DNA of 64,000 bases from WHTX01 sp038255145 (GCA_038255145.1 JBBSLP010000027.1:1-64000), one strand, 5' to 3'; counted from the first letter of the stretch, positions 41,259 to 50,775 are shown. The notes: generated from the sequence alone by a model not told the origin. Numbers and translations are program-made.

Positions 41259-41373
41259 GTTGATCTGCTTTCTCTGTCTTGTGGATGGAGCAACCCGCCA
41301 GCGGCCCGTCGAGGGCCGCGGCGGAAGGACTGGCCGCCGGCACAGCTGCCGGGCGGCGTCGCTGATCGACGAT

Positions 41374-42228
41374 TCAGGGAGCGGCCAGCCCCACGACGAG
41401 CCAGCGGTCCCCTTCAGGAGCGGTCAGGACTCGCATGGCCACCGGACCGCCCAGCTCGACGACCCGGACGAAAGCGGCCGCAGTCGGTCCGAAGGCGGAC
41501 AGCACCGGGGCCGGGCTGTCGAGCGTCTCGAGACCCGAGACAGCGCCGACACTGAGCAGCCCGGGGGCATCGCACAGCCTCTTGGCGTAGCCCGTCACGC
41601 CCACCAGGCCTGATCTGGCTTCGAGCGAGCCGGTGTCCGCACAGCGCTGAGCCGCGTCCGCCCACGCCATGACGGCGTCATCCGCACCGGAGTCGTCCGG
41701 GAAGTGGGCCTCGACGATGCTGTCGGTGTATGCCACCCGCCAGCCGCCGTCTTCGGGGACCGTCTGCCAAGAGATCCGTGCGCTGGCCGGGACCGCGCCG
41801 ACGATCCGGTCCAGTCGAGGCTCCAATACCACCTCGCTGACGACGACGTCACCGCCGGCGCCGTCAAGCGGCCCCGAGCTGACTAGGCGAGGCAGCTCGT
41901 GGTGGGCCTGCCGCCAGCTCTCGGGGCGGCCATAGCTCTCACGGTCCTCTCGGGACAACAAGCGGAAGCTCGCCGCGAAACGCTGCTCGACTTCGGCGGC
42001 GACGAAGAGCCGCACCGCCTCACTCGGCGACGGCGCCGGCGCGCTCACCTCACTGATCGGCCGAGGCGTCGGCGCGACGACCGACCCGGGGTTGATCTCC
42101 TGCGCCAAGGGTCCCGAGAGCGGCACCGGCTTGTACGAGGCAGCACCCCCCCGCCTGAGCACACCGACCAAGACCAGGCACAGCACGGCTAGCCCGACAG
42201 CTCCCAGGAGGAGCACCCTCTTCCGCAC
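41374..42228 (-). CDS. Membrane-anchored exported protein, unknown function
   Basis: 284 residues from a GTG preceded by GGGAGGA at 6-nt spacing; an upstream in-frame ATG at 42255 lacks an RBS. N-terminal anchor RKRVLLLGAVGLAVLCLVLV, then a Pro/Ser stalk and an extracytoplasmic domain (SEAVRLFVAAEVEQRFAASF, ISWQTVPEDGGWRVAYTDS). It is divergent from a sigma factor gene. It could be part of its signalling pathway, but no anti-sigma motif (ZAS or RskA) is seen. A repeated ALA/GLE composition gives no further clue. Confidence 0.65.
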   Translation of the reverse strand: MRKRVLLLGAVGLAVLCLVLVGVLRRGGAASYKPVPLSGPLAQEINPGSVVAPTPRPISEVSAPAPSPSEAVRLFVAAEVEQRFAASFRLLSREDRESYGRPESWRQAHHELPRLVSSGPLDGAGGDVVVSEVVLEPRLDRIVGAVPASARISWQTVPEDGGWRVAYTDSIVEAHFPDDSGADDAVMAWADAAQRCADTGSLEARSGLVGVTGYAKRLCDAPGLLSVGAVSGLETLDSPAPVLSAFGPTAAAFVRVVELGGPVAMRVLTAPEGDRWLVVGLAAP

Positions 42229-42586
42229 AACCGTTCCTCCCGGTACGTGAACCATCCACCGGCCCCGACGGGACGGGCACCCCGAGGCCTTCCGCCCGTC
42301 GGACGGTCGGCCGCAAGTGACCACCCGAGGCTTTCCCTCGTCTTACCTTCGGAGCGGATCGTCCCCTGGATGGGGGAAGACAGGACTCCTTCCCGCCAGA
42401 CCCGACGGACGGCGGTCGGGGCCTGGCTACTCGGGCCGCAGCGAGTGGGGGCGACGCCCCCGGTGTGCACCCCGAGGTCCTGAGGGGACCGCTCGCCGGC
42501 CGACCCCGGGCACTTGTGCCCAGGGGCGCCCCCGCGGTCCTGATCTATCCTCCAATGGACCGGTCGGCGGGACGGGAGGGCTGGAC

Positions 42587-43183
42587 ATGGCCAAGGCGGA
42601 CGATCCGACGCGCTCGGCGAGCGAGGATGCGCGCATCCTCTCGGCGCGCGCGTCGTTGACGGAGGTCTATTGCCGCGACTACCTACTGGTGACTGGGAGC
42701 TGCCGGCGGCTGCTAGGCCACCTGACCAGCACTGACGAGGAGGACGTAGCCATCGACGTGCTGCGCGCCGAGACGGCGCGCAGCCGCCGTCAGGAACCAG
42801 CCACGGACAGTCCGCATTGGACAGACGTAGAGGGGGCCGTCTTCGCTCGGCAATGGCAGCAGGCCATCATGGACCGAATCCACGGCCTGAGCCTTGAACA
42901 GCGCGAGGCAATCGATCTCACCTTCTTCGCCGGGTATACCTACCGAAGCGCAGCAGTCGTCCTCGGGCTGCCCGAAGGCACAGTGAAGTCACGTGTCCGA
43001 GCCGCGCTTGCCCACCTTCGGACTGCACTTCGCGACCACGATGACGGCAACACCGACAGCCGGTGTCGCACGCTGTGCCTCACCTCACCTCACCTCACCT
43101 CACCTCACCTCACCTCCCCTCACCTCACCTCACCTCACCTCACCTCACCTCACCTCACCTCACCTGGCGGCGGTGCTTCATGA
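42587..43183 (+). CDS. ECF-like sigma factor with microsatellite-encoded tail
   Basis: 198 residues from the ATG at 42587 (GGGAGGG upstream). Region 2 is weak, but region 4 is clear: LSLEQREAIDLTFFAGYTYR, GLPEGTVKSRVRAALAHLR. The last ~40 residues are repeats of TSPHL encoded by a CCTCA pentanucleotide tract, then GGGAS. Gain or loss of one 5-bp unit would shift the frame and change the tail. The upstream long open frame is shadow. Divergent from the membrane-anchored protein. Confidence 0.78.
   Translation: MAKADDPTRSASEDARILSARASLTEVYCRDYLLVTGSCRRLLGHLTSTDEEDVAIDVLRAETARSRRQEPATDSPHWTDVEGAVFARQWQQAIMDRIHGLSLEQREAIDLTFFAGYTYRSAAVVLGLPEGTVKSRVRAALAHLRTALRDHDDGNTDSRCRTLCLTSPHLTSPHLTSPHLTSPHLTSPHLTSPGGGAS
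43078..43165. repeat. CCTCA pentanucleotide microsatellite
   Basis: About 17.5 head-to-tail CACCT/CCTCA units, with one variant unit CCCCT at 43116-43120. It lies within the 3' end of the sigma factor gene. Five-base units are prone to slippage and are not a multiple of three. Confidence 0.95.
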
Positions 43184-43362
43184 TTTGGCGACCGCCTCCA
43201 GGTCCATCGTGCGCTCACCGGTTCTTGTGAATTGCTTCACCTTGCCAGCACGGCCGACGCCATGCGTACCCCCCTACCGCCGAAATCAACGTTCAACGAA
43301 TGTGACAAAGTATTGACTGATACCCGCTCCTCGGTCATGTACCGTGAGCTTCTGCGAGAAGG

Positions 43363-44292
43363 ATGAGGCAGTTGACTACGGTTTCCGCACACGACGTTGC
43401 CCGAGAACTGCGGAAACGCAAGCCAGGCTTGGGAGTGCTTCAGCTCCACAAGCTGCTGTACTACTGCCAGGGCTGGCGGGCACACTGGACCGGCGAACCG
43501 ATGTTTCATGAAGACGTCCAAGCGTGGACGAACGGTCCCGTGGTGTCCGACCTGTGGTGCAACGAGGCCGTGGACCCGATGGGTCCCACCGACATCGATC
43601 TCGGAGAGACCACCCTCCAGGTGGTCGGGTACGTAGTCGGCCGCTATGGCTCCTTCAGTGGGAGGGACCTCATCAGACTCACTCACAGTGAGGACCCGTG
43701 GCGGAACGCCTCGGAGTCCGAAACTCCTAACCCCACAATTACTGTGAGAGACATGGCTCAGTACTTCGCAGGGGACGAGCAGGACCTCCGGATCAAGCGT
43801 TTGATGCGCCAGGCATTTGCTGACGACGATATCCGCGAGCGTATCGAGAAGGGCCACGCGCTGACCGGCGAACGATTCAGTCGATCCAACGACGTGGAGC
43901 CCGTCGAGGCCGGCCTCGAAACGCTAACCAGCAAATTGAGCCTTCGAAGCTACGAGCTTCGAAACTTCGATGAGTGCGTTGCTGAGTTCGAAGTCGCCGA
44001 GAAGCCCGACCGAGAACTTACCGTCACTGTTCTGAACTGGATTCTTGGGCTTCGAACGGATCCGTACCGCCATGCCAGGCCTGAACCAACCCTGGGTCGC
44101 TGGTTCGCCGAGATCCCCGGCCCTTTTATCACCGAGCAGACGACCGTGGCTTCATATGCCGTCGACGAAGCGCTTCGGACCGTCTCTTGCAGCACGATAT
44201 CCACCTTGGAGAAACTCGTCACCTACCCTGACGATGGAGATTTCTTCGACGATCCCGACGATCCCGACGCTCCAAGCGAGTGGGGCTGGTAG
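43363..44292 (+). CDS. Panacea-domain (SocA/DUF4065) protein with C-terminal extension
   Basis: 309 residues. Residues ~5-150 are a Panacea/SocA-like domain: VSAHDVARELRKRKPGLGVLQ, LHKLLYYCQGWRAHWTGEPM, and DVQAWTNGPVVSDLW. This is the shared antitoxin domain of PanAT systems and of SocA. The C-terminal ~155 residues are not recognised and end in an acidic tail. Codon use is less GC-rich than its neighbours (more A/T in third positions), indicating acquisition. No toxin gene is adjacent. Start: ATG 43363 has GAGAAGG immediately before it; TTG at 43372 is better spaced. Confidence 0.8.
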   Translation: MRQLTTVSAHDVARELRKRKPGLGVLQLHKLLYYCQGWRAHWTGEPMFHEDVQAWTNGPVVSDLWCNEAVDPMGPTDIDLGETTLQVVGYVVGRYGSFSGRDLIRLTHSEDPWRNASESETPNPTITVRDMAQYFAGDEQDLRIKRLMRQAFADDDIRERIEKGHALTGERFSRSNDVEPVEAGLETLTSKLSLRSYELRNFDECVAEFEVAEKPDRELTVTVLNWILGLRTDPYRHARPEPTLGRWFAEIPGPFITEQTTVASYAVDEALRTVSCSTISTLEKLVTYPDDGDFFDDPDDPDAPSEWGW

Positions 44293-44547
44293 AGCAAAGG
44301 CTAGCTTCACTCCGCCCTGGCAACCGTTAGGGTAGCTGCGTTGTGACCAAGCGCCAGTATGAGGCGCGGCTTGGGAGAAACCACAGATGCGATAGTTGTC
44401 CGTGCACGGAACGACGTCTGACGAAATCTGTTGCAGGCCAAGAACGTCCGCTGCAGGTGAGTCGGGTTTGAAGGTTGTCCGGCGAGGGGCGCTACCAGAG
44501 CCCCGGTCGTGCTCGAACTCGACCCGTCGCGGGGCGACACTGCATCG

Positions 44548-45415
44548 ATGGCTGAAACGTCCGAGGTGCCCAGGAGACGTACCTGCGGGCCTGGCGGTTC
44601 TACGGCGGGTTCGAGGGACGGTCCTCGGTGCGGACGTGGCTCCACCAGATCGCCACGAACCGGTGCCTGACCGAGCTGGCGAAGAGCGGCCGGCGAAACC
44701 TGCCGTCCAGTGTCTCCGGCCCGGCACGGGATCCGGATGCGCAGCTGGAAGGGGCCGGGGCCGACGCGAGCTGGCTCGAGCCTGCGCCCGATGCGATGGT
44801 GATACGAGCTCGGCCGATCCCGCCGCCATCGTTGCCGCCCGTGAGGGACTGCGGCTGGCGCTCGTGGCCAGCTTGCAGCACCTACCGCCGAAGCAGCGGG
44901 CGGTGCAGGTCCTGCGGGATGTGCTGGCGTTCCCCGCCACCGAGGTGGCGGTCATGCTCGGCACCACAACCGCGTCGGTCAAGAGCGCGCTTCCGCGCGC
45001 CCGGGCGCAGCTGGAGGAGCTCGCCCTGGCCGATGGCGAGATCACCGAACCGACCGCCTCGCGCGCCCGCGCCCTCCTCGACGAGTACATCGCCGCCTTC
45101 GAGAACGCCGACGCGGCGGAGCTCGAGCGGCTCCTGCTGGAGGACGCCACCCTGGAGGCGACCCCGCTGCGCACCTGGTTCTCCAGCCGCACCACCTGCG
45201 TCCCGTTCCCGCGCGACCACCTCCTGGGATCAGCCGGCACGTGGCGCATGCTGGTCACCAGCGCCAACGGGCAGCCCGCCGCCGCGGCCTACATTTGCGA
45301 CCAGCACGGGATCTACCAGCCGTACGGGATCTGCGTGCTCACCGTCCCGGACGCCGGCATCCGCCGGATCACCTCCTTCGGCGATCCCCGGCTGGTCTCG
45401 GTGTTCGGGTTCTGA
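44548..45415 (+). pseudogene. SigJ-like sigma factor, broken (copy 2)
   Basis: A near-identical paralogue of the gene at 34076. The start (ATGGCTGAAACGTCCGAGGT) is followed by a deletion of the rest of the N-terminus and early region 2, resuming at AGGAGACGTACCTGCGGGCC. The sigma 2.3-2.4 part missing from copy 1 is present here (GGFEGRSSVRTWLHQIATNR). One base is missing near 44807-44812 (GATACGAGCTCGG against GATGCCGGGCTCGG in copy 1), shifting the frame; the region 4 and SnoaL parts then continue in another frame to 45415. Not functional as sequenced. Confidence 0.75.
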
Positions 45416-45477
45416 GCGATTCCGTTCCCGTTCCCGCCGGGTCTTCCCCGGGTGTGAACGAACGGAGACCCACTGCC

Positions 45478-46431
45478 ATGAGCGTTCCCTCCACCATGCG
45501 CGCCCTGCAGCAGACGTCGTTGAGCGGCCCACAGGACCTGCGCCTGATCACCGATGCACCCGTGCCGGCGCCAACTACGTCGACGTCTCGCAGGCCAGGG
45601 GCACGTTCGCCGGCGGCCCGCAGCCGCCGTACCTGGCGGGGATCGAGGCCGCCGGGGAGGTCATCGCCGTTGGCGAGGGGTGACCGACCGCCAACGCGGT
45701 GCCCACGTAGTCGGCGTCGGCATCACCGGCGGGGCCTTCGCCGAGTACATGGTGCTGCCCGCAGCCGCCGCGGCCCCCGTGCCCGCGGGCTGGGCGGACG
45801 AGCAGGCGCTCGGCTTGGTCGTGAACTGGCCGACCGCGCTGGCCGCGCTCAAGACGCTCGGTGGTGTCACCGCGGGGGACATCGTGCTGATCCACGCCGC
45901 GGCCGGCGGGACCGGCCAGGCCGCGGTGAAGATGGCGAAGCACTACGGCGCGACGGTCATCGCCACGGCGTCTGTGGCAAGCACGAGGTGGTGCGGGCCC
46001 TGGGCGCCGACCACGTCCTCGATGCCCGCCGCGGTGACCTCGCTGCCCAGGTCCGGCAACTGAGCGGCGGCGCGGGCGCCGACCTCGTCCTGGAGTCGGT
46101 AGGCGGCGCCACCCTGGACGCCAGCCTGGCGGCGACCAAGCGGGTCACCGGCCGCGTCGTCGTCTACGGCCTGGCCGGCGGCGAAGCCCCGATCACCAAC
46201 TGGGACCTGGTCTACCAGCACCAGGTCCACGTCATCGGCCTCAACATCGGCATCCTGATCCAGGCCGCGCCACAGATCTTCGGCGAGATCATGGGCGAGC
46301 TGTTCGGGCTCCTCACGTCCGGGGTGCTCGGACCTGACCAGCCGACCACCTACGGGCTGGCCGAGGGGCCCAAGGCACTGTCGGAGCTGGAGGCGCGGGC
46401 CACCGTGGGCAAGCTGGCACTGCTTCCCTGA
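45478..46431 (+). pseudogene. Quinone oxidoreductase, broken (copy 2)
   Basis: A paralogue of 34971-35975. After DLRLITDAPVPAP about 40 bp are deleted, shifting the frame. A second shift follows near 45680 (the GEGG stretch) and a third near 45975, where a single G is lost in the TGTGGCAAGCACGA segment. The last part (LVLESVGG to VGKLALLP) is again readable. At least three lesions, so it is dead, while copy 1 is intact. Confidence 0.8.
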
Positions 46432-46506
46432 GAAGACCGGGCGCCAGGCCCGTGGACAGTGGGGTGAGGGTCACTGCCGGGGGCGCAGATCGCCTACCGT
46501 TCGGTT

Positions 46507-46818
46507 GTGGCCAGCGGCTCGGACCTCGGCTCGCTGTTGCGGGTGATCGGGACAGCCGGCGGTGAAGCCGCGATCGGCGACCCGAACGCGGCGGCCGCCG
46601 GAGGCGTCACGCCACTGCACCGGGCGGTGCGGAACCGGTGTTCGGCCGCGGTGGAGGTGCTCCTGCAGTCAGGCGCCGATCCCCACACCGCCAACGACAA
46701 CGGCTCGACCGCCCGCCAACTCGCCCAGTGGACGACCGGGCGGAGCGGCGTCGGGTCGGCCGAGGCGATCGCCCAGCAGCTGATCATCATCGAGTTGCTG
46801 GAACGGGCGGACCCATGA
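46507..46818 (+). CDS. Short ankyrin-repeat protein
   Basis: 103 residues from a GTG. One clear ankyrin repeat (GVTPLHRAVRNRCSAAVEVL, LQSGADPHTANDNGST) and a partial preceding one (GEAAIGDPNA), then a helical end. A protein-interaction role is likely. Its stop overlaps the ATG of the FAD monooxygenase (ATGA), so they are co-translated. It may be the 3' remainder of a longer ankyrin gene, because the broken duplicate ends only 75 bp upstream. Confidence 0.65.
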   Translation: MASGSDLGSLLRVIGTAGGEAAIGDPNAAAAGGVTPLHRAVRNRCSAAVEVLLQSGADPHTANDNGSTARQLAQWTTGRSGVGSAEAIAQQLIIIELLERADP

Positions 46819-48341
46819 CGTTCCTGATCGCCGGCGGCGGGATCGGCGGTCTCGTCACCGCCCTCAGCCTCCACGAGCTCGGTGTCGAGGTCGAGGTGTT
46901 CGAGTCCGTCGTCGAGCCCCGGGCGCTCGGGGTCGGCATCAACCTCCTCCCCCATGCCGTCCGCGAGCTCGACGCCCTCGGGCTGCTGGCCGCCCTCGAC
47001 GCTGTCGCCGTCGCGCCGACCACCCTCGCCTACTTCACCAAGCGGGGTCAGAGCATCTGGAGTGAGCCCCGGGGACTCGCCGCCGGCTACGGGTGGCCGC
47101 AGCTGTCCATCCACCGTGGTCACCTGCACACGGTGTTGCTCGACGCGGTGATGGTCCGGATCGGTCGACGGCACGTGCACCTCGGCCACCACGTGACCGG
47201 GGCCGACCTCGTCGGGGACGGGTCGGTGGCCGTCCGGGTCGTCGACCGGGCCGGCTCGGGCGCCGAGCACACCATCCGGGGCGAGGCGCTGATCGCCGCC
47301 GATGGCATCCACTCGGCGGCGCGGGCCCAGTTCCGCCCCGACGAAGGGCCACCCCGCTGGAACGGCTCCCTGCTGTGGCGGGGCCTGGCCGAGGTGCCGC
47401 CCGTCCTCGACGGCCGGACGATGGTGTGGGCCGGCCACCCGGCGCAGAAGTTCGTCGGCTACCCGGTCGCCGACCTGGCCGATGGACGCCAGCTGTTCAA
47501 CTTCATCGCCGAGCTGCGCACCGATGGGACCACCCTCGTGCCCCGGGAGGACTGGAACCGTGTCGGCGACCCGGCTGACTTCCTGCCCCGGTTCGAGTCC
47601 TGGGTGTTCGACTGGCTCGACGTCCCCGCGCTGATCCGCTCTGCGCCGTCCACGTTCGTCTTCCCCATGGTGGATCGCGATCCGATCGACCAGTGGTCCC
47701 ACGGCCGGATCACCCTGCTCGGCGACGCCGCCCACCCCATGTACCCCATCGGGTCCAACGGCGCGTCCCAGGCCATCCTCGATGCCCGCACCCTGGCCGG
47801 CTGCCTCCGCAGCTTCGGCGGCGACGTGGCTGGGGCCTTCGCCCGCTACGACGAGATCCGCCGGCCGGCGACCTCGGCCATCGTCCTCGCCAACCGGGGC
47901 CTGGGACCCGAGCTGCCCATGCAGCTCGTCGAGGAACGGGCGCCGGATGGGTTCACGTCGATCGGCGAGGTGATCTCGAGCGAGGAGATCCTCGACGTGA
48001 CCGACCGCTACCGGCGTATCGCCGGCTTCGCCCTTGCCGCCTCCGGGACGGCGTCTCTCTCGCCGACCGGGACTACACGGTCGACTGACGGTGGCCCTCC
48101 GGTGGGAGCGCGGCGTCCTCCACGGCGTCGCGCTCCACACCGGCCTACCGGGCCCCATGGGCTAGGCCCGGCGCACGAAGTAGATGATCAGGATGATGAG
48201 CAGGATCACCACGAGGGTGCCGATACCGATGTACATGCAATGCCTCCACGGGTTGAACGAACGGACAGGGTCATACCCATCGTTGGCCCCGGGAACGCAG
48301 CTAGCCAAAACACTACTCAGAGTGGTCGTCTCATCACGTGA
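46815..48341 (+). CDS. FAD-dependent monooxygenase (PHBH/salicylate hydroxylase type), 3' end probably frameshifted
   Basis: The homologous part spans residues 1 to ~410. It shows FLIAGGGIGGLVTALSLHEL (FAD GxGxxG), the middle DG motif in ALIAADGIHSAARAQFR and the second FAD motif ITLLGDAAHPMYPIGSNGAS. Near 48045 the family-like ending is lost: another frame reads RDGVSLADRDYTVD and stops at 48088, the expected end, whereas the annotated frame runs on to 48341 through Pro/Arg/Asp-rich sequence antisense to a small gene. A 1-2 nt indel near 48045 is likely. It hydroxylates an aromatic substrate using NAD(P)H and O2 (family inference). Confidence 0.8.
   Translation: MTFLIAGGGIGGLVTALSLHELGVEVEVFESVVEPRALGVGINLLPHAVRELDALGLLAALDAVAVAPTTLAYFTKRGQSIWSEPRGLAAGYGWPQLSIHRGHLHTVLLDAVMVRIGRRHVHLGHHVTGADLVGDGSVAVRVVDRAGSGAEHTIRGEALIAADGIHSAARAQFRPDEGPPRWNGSLLWRGLAEVPPVLDGRTMVWAGHPAQKFVGYPVADLADGRQLFNFIAELRTDGTTLVPREDWNRVGDPADFLPRFESWVFDWLDVPALIRSAPSTFVFPMVDRDPIDQWSHGRITLLGDAAHPMYPIGSNGASQAILDARTLAGCLRSFGGDVAGAFARYDEIRRPATSAIVLANRGLGPELPMQLVEERAPDGFTSIGEVISSEEILDVTDRYRRIAGFALAASGTASLSPTGTTRSTDGGPPVGARRPPRRRAPHRPTGPHGLGPAHEVDDQDDEQDHHEGADTDVHAMPPRVERTDRVIPIVGPGNAASQNTTQSGRLIT
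48162..48236 (-). CDS. 24-residue hydrophobic membrane peptide
   Basis: ATG at 48236 with TGGAGG 7-8 nt upstream. MYIGIGTLVVILLIILIIYF then VRRA: a single membrane span with a basic end. Similar tiny peptides (MxIGxGTxxxIxLI) are seen in other actinobacteria from memory. The clear RBS and conserved-looking form support it, though it is too short for most gene callers. Function unknown. Confidence 0.6.
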   Translation of the reverse strand: MYIGIGTLVVILLIILIIYFVRRA

Positions 48342-48494
48342 CCTGCACGCCCGCAAGACACGCCGAACAGCGGCGCTGTCGGCGCTCAGCCCACGGACCG
48401 CTCCCGCCCCGGGGATCGGCCGGGCCGGCCCAGCCAGGGGTCAGCCGCAGGCGCGACACCCGTTCGATCGCATGGCGGCGAGTAACCTCGGGTC

Positions 48495-48701
48495 ATGGCG
48501 TTGCGGCGTGAAGATCTGAGCCCTGAGGCTGTCGTGCGGCAGGCTGCGCTCGATCGGTCGTGGACGGACGCGCAGCAGGCGTTGTCGGATCCGGCGTTCC
48601 GAGACGGGTTGGCACGCAGGATCGAGCGGCTTGATGCCGGCGAGCCGGCGCCAGTGTTGACGCGTGCCGAGTTCCTGGCCCGCACATTGCCTGTCGATTG
48701 A
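48495..48701 (+). CDS. Small protein, candidate antitoxin
   Basis: 68 residues, mostly helical and charged (LRREDLSPEAVVRQAALDRS, RRIERLDAGEPAPVLTRAEF). The stop overlaps the next ATG (TGATG). Size, charge and coupling fit an antitoxin in a two-gene module, but no named family is recognised. Confidence 0.5.
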   Translation: MALRREDLSPEAVVRQAALDRSWTDAQQALSDPAFRDGLARRIERLDAGEPAPVLTRAEFLARTLPVD

Positions 48702-49033
48702 TGCCCCTTCGGAACATCGAGCAGGACCACGCCTGGGTCGGCAGGGAAGGTCCCACCGCTGACGTACAGCGCGTGGTGCGCCACTTCTTGGCCGAGATTG
48801 GCGATGAGGCATGGCGTACGCCAAGCGTGCCCATCGCCGAGCTCTCCCAGCAGCCCGAGTACGAGGTGCGGTCGGCCACGCTGATCGCCGCCGACGCGTC
48901 GACGGTGCAGGTTTGGTACCGGCACTTCTATGCCGACGATGCGGTGGATGTCCTCGCTGTCACTGGGCGGACGCTGACGGCAGTCACTGACGTTCGTTCG
49001 AACCCGCCCGTTGGCGGACCCCCGCCCGGGTAG
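48701..49033 (+). CDS. Small protein, candidate toxin of the pair
   Basis: 110 residues from the ATG at 48701. The middle has an alternating strand pattern (SQQPEYEVRSATLIAADAST, VQVWYRHFYADDAVDVLAV). It could be a small barrel or toxin. The Pro-rich end may be run-off past a natural stop. The pair is adjacent to a zone of broken genes. Speculative; the coupling to the 68-residue gene is the main evidence. Confidence 0.4.
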   Translation: MPLRNIEQDHAWVGREGPTADVQRVVRHFLAEIGDEAWRTPSVPIAELSQQPEYEVRSATLIAADASTVQVWYRHFYADDAVDVLAVTGRTLTAVTDVRSNPPVGGPPPG

Positions 49034-49061
49034 ACGCCAAGGGCGCTGGCGCTCACGGCCT

Positions 49062-50139
49062 TCAATCGGCCACCGTGGCTCGGAGGCCCTCCGACCGCCG
49101 CGCCTCGGCGAAGGCCTCGGTCTCGTCGGACGCCAGCCGGGGCAGCAGCCGCCACGCGCACACCGCCGTCACGGCGACGGCCAGCGAGGCCGTGCCCATG
49201 CCGTGCACGTACGTCGGGCGCCAGACCACCGAGGCTGGGCCGGATGGCCGAGCCGTAGCCCGTCGTCAGCAGGGAGCCCAGCACGGCCACGCCCAGGGCG
49301 CCGCCGAGCTCACGGGTGGTGTCGTTCATGGCCGAGCCCACGCCGGCCCGGTGCGGGGGCACCGAGCTCATGATGAGCGTGGTCAGCGGGGACATGGACA
49401 CCGACATCCCGATCATCATGGGCACGTAGGCCAGGTAGACGAAACCCACCGGGCTCGACGTACCCAGGGTCGAGAACGCCACCAACCCCACCGCCGTCAG
49501 CCCCAGACCCATGCCCACCACCCGGGCGGCGCCGTAGCGCACGACCAGCTTGGGGGCCTGGGGGGCCAACACCATCATGGTCAGCGAGATGGGCAGCATG
49601 GTCAGCCCGGCGATCAGGGGCCGATAGCCCAGCACCAGCTGCAGGTACTGCGTCACCAGGAAGAACGTGCCGAACATGGCGAAGAAGGCCAGGGCGATGC
49701 CGGCCGAGGCCACGCTGAAGCGGGCGTCACGGAACAGCGCCAGGTCCAACATGGGATGCGCGGCCCGGTGCTCCCGCAGCAGGAACGCCCCGAGGAGCAC
49801 AGCGGCCACGGCGAAGGCGGCCAGCGTCTCCCCCGACGCCCACCCGTGGGCCGGCGCCTCGATGATGGCGTAGACGAGGGTGCCCACGGCGAGGATGGAC
49901 AGCAGGGCCCCGGGCAGGTCGAGGGGCTCGTTGCCCCACTGCGGCGACTTCGGCACCAGACGGGCCCCGGCCACCAGGGCCAAGAGCAGCAGGGGCACGT
50001 TCACCAGGAACACCGAACCCCACCAGTAGTGCTCGAGCAGGAACCCGGTGGTCACGGGGCCCAGCGCGGCGCCACCGGCAGCGATGCCGGCCCACAGACC
50101 GATGGCCCGGCCCCGCTCCTCGGGCGGGATCGGCGGCAT
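49062..50139 (-). pseudogene. DHA2-type MFS drug transporter, N-truncated and frameshifted
   Basis: Begins inside the fourth-fifth helix region (PPEERGRAIGLWAGIAAGGA, LGPVTTGFLLEHYWWGSVFL), so ~150 N-terminal residues are missing. Helices up to LGVAVLGSLLTTGYGSAIRP follow, then a deletion and shift. The normal end (VHGMGTASLAVAVTAVCAWR, stop at 49062) continues in another frame. Upstream it is joined directly to part of an SDR gene. Confidence 0.75.
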
Positions 50140-50775
50140 CGACCACGGCGAGCACGGCCTCGCGGGTGGCCACGGGGTCGCCCGGGCTGGCCTGGCGGGA
50201 CGCCCGCTGGCGGGTCACCTCGTGGCGGAACTCGTCGTAGGTGGGCAAGGGGTCGGCGTGGCGGGCCGAGGCGCCGCCCCAGTCGGTCGAGTACCCGGCG
50301 GGCTCGATCAGGGTGACATTGATGCCGAAGCCGGCCACCTCGGCGGCCAGGGACTGGGTGAGGCCCTCGAGCGCCCACTTCGACGCGTGGTACATGCCGA
50401 TGTTGGGGAAGGCGCTGATGCCGTCGATGGACGTGACCTGGAGGATGTGGCCCGATCCCTGGGCCCGCAGGAAGGGCAGGGCGGCCTGGGTCACCCACAA
50501 CGCCCCGAACAGGTTGGTGTCCATCTGCTCACGGGCGTCGGCCTCGGACAGCTCCTCGACCATGCCGAACTGGCCGTAGCCGGCGTCGTTCACGATCACG
50601 TCGAGGCGGCCGAAGCGCTCGTGCGCGGCGGCCACGGCGGCGAAGTCGGCGTCACGGTCGGTGACGTCGAGCTGCAGGGGCAGCACGTGGTCGCCGAACT
50701 TGGCCACCAGGTCGTCCAGGGTCGCCGTGTCCCGGGCCGTGGCCGCCACCTCGTCGCCCCGCTCCAGGGCGGCGG
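50140..50775 (-). pseudogene. SDR dehydrogenase lacking both ends
   Basis: Reads from the first helix (AALERGDEVAATARDTATL) through LDVTDRDADFAAVAAAHERF, GRLDVIVNDAGYGQFGMVEE and YHASKWALEGL to GDPVATREAVLAVVDA. The N-terminal TGxxxGIG loop and the C-terminal end are absent. On the left it is joined to the MFS fragment, on the right to a plus-strand TetR fragment. NDAG replaces the usual NNAG. Confidence 0.75.

Noticed and set aside
43078..43165. CRISPR array
   Set aside because: Units are 5 bp, contiguous, with no spacers; it is a microsatellite.
48088..48341. True C-terminus of the FAD monooxygenase to 48341
   Set aside because: The tail is low-complexity, antisense to a gene with a strong RBS, and unlike the family; the natural end is in another frame at 48088. 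The open-frame coordinates were kept but the tail is not trusted.
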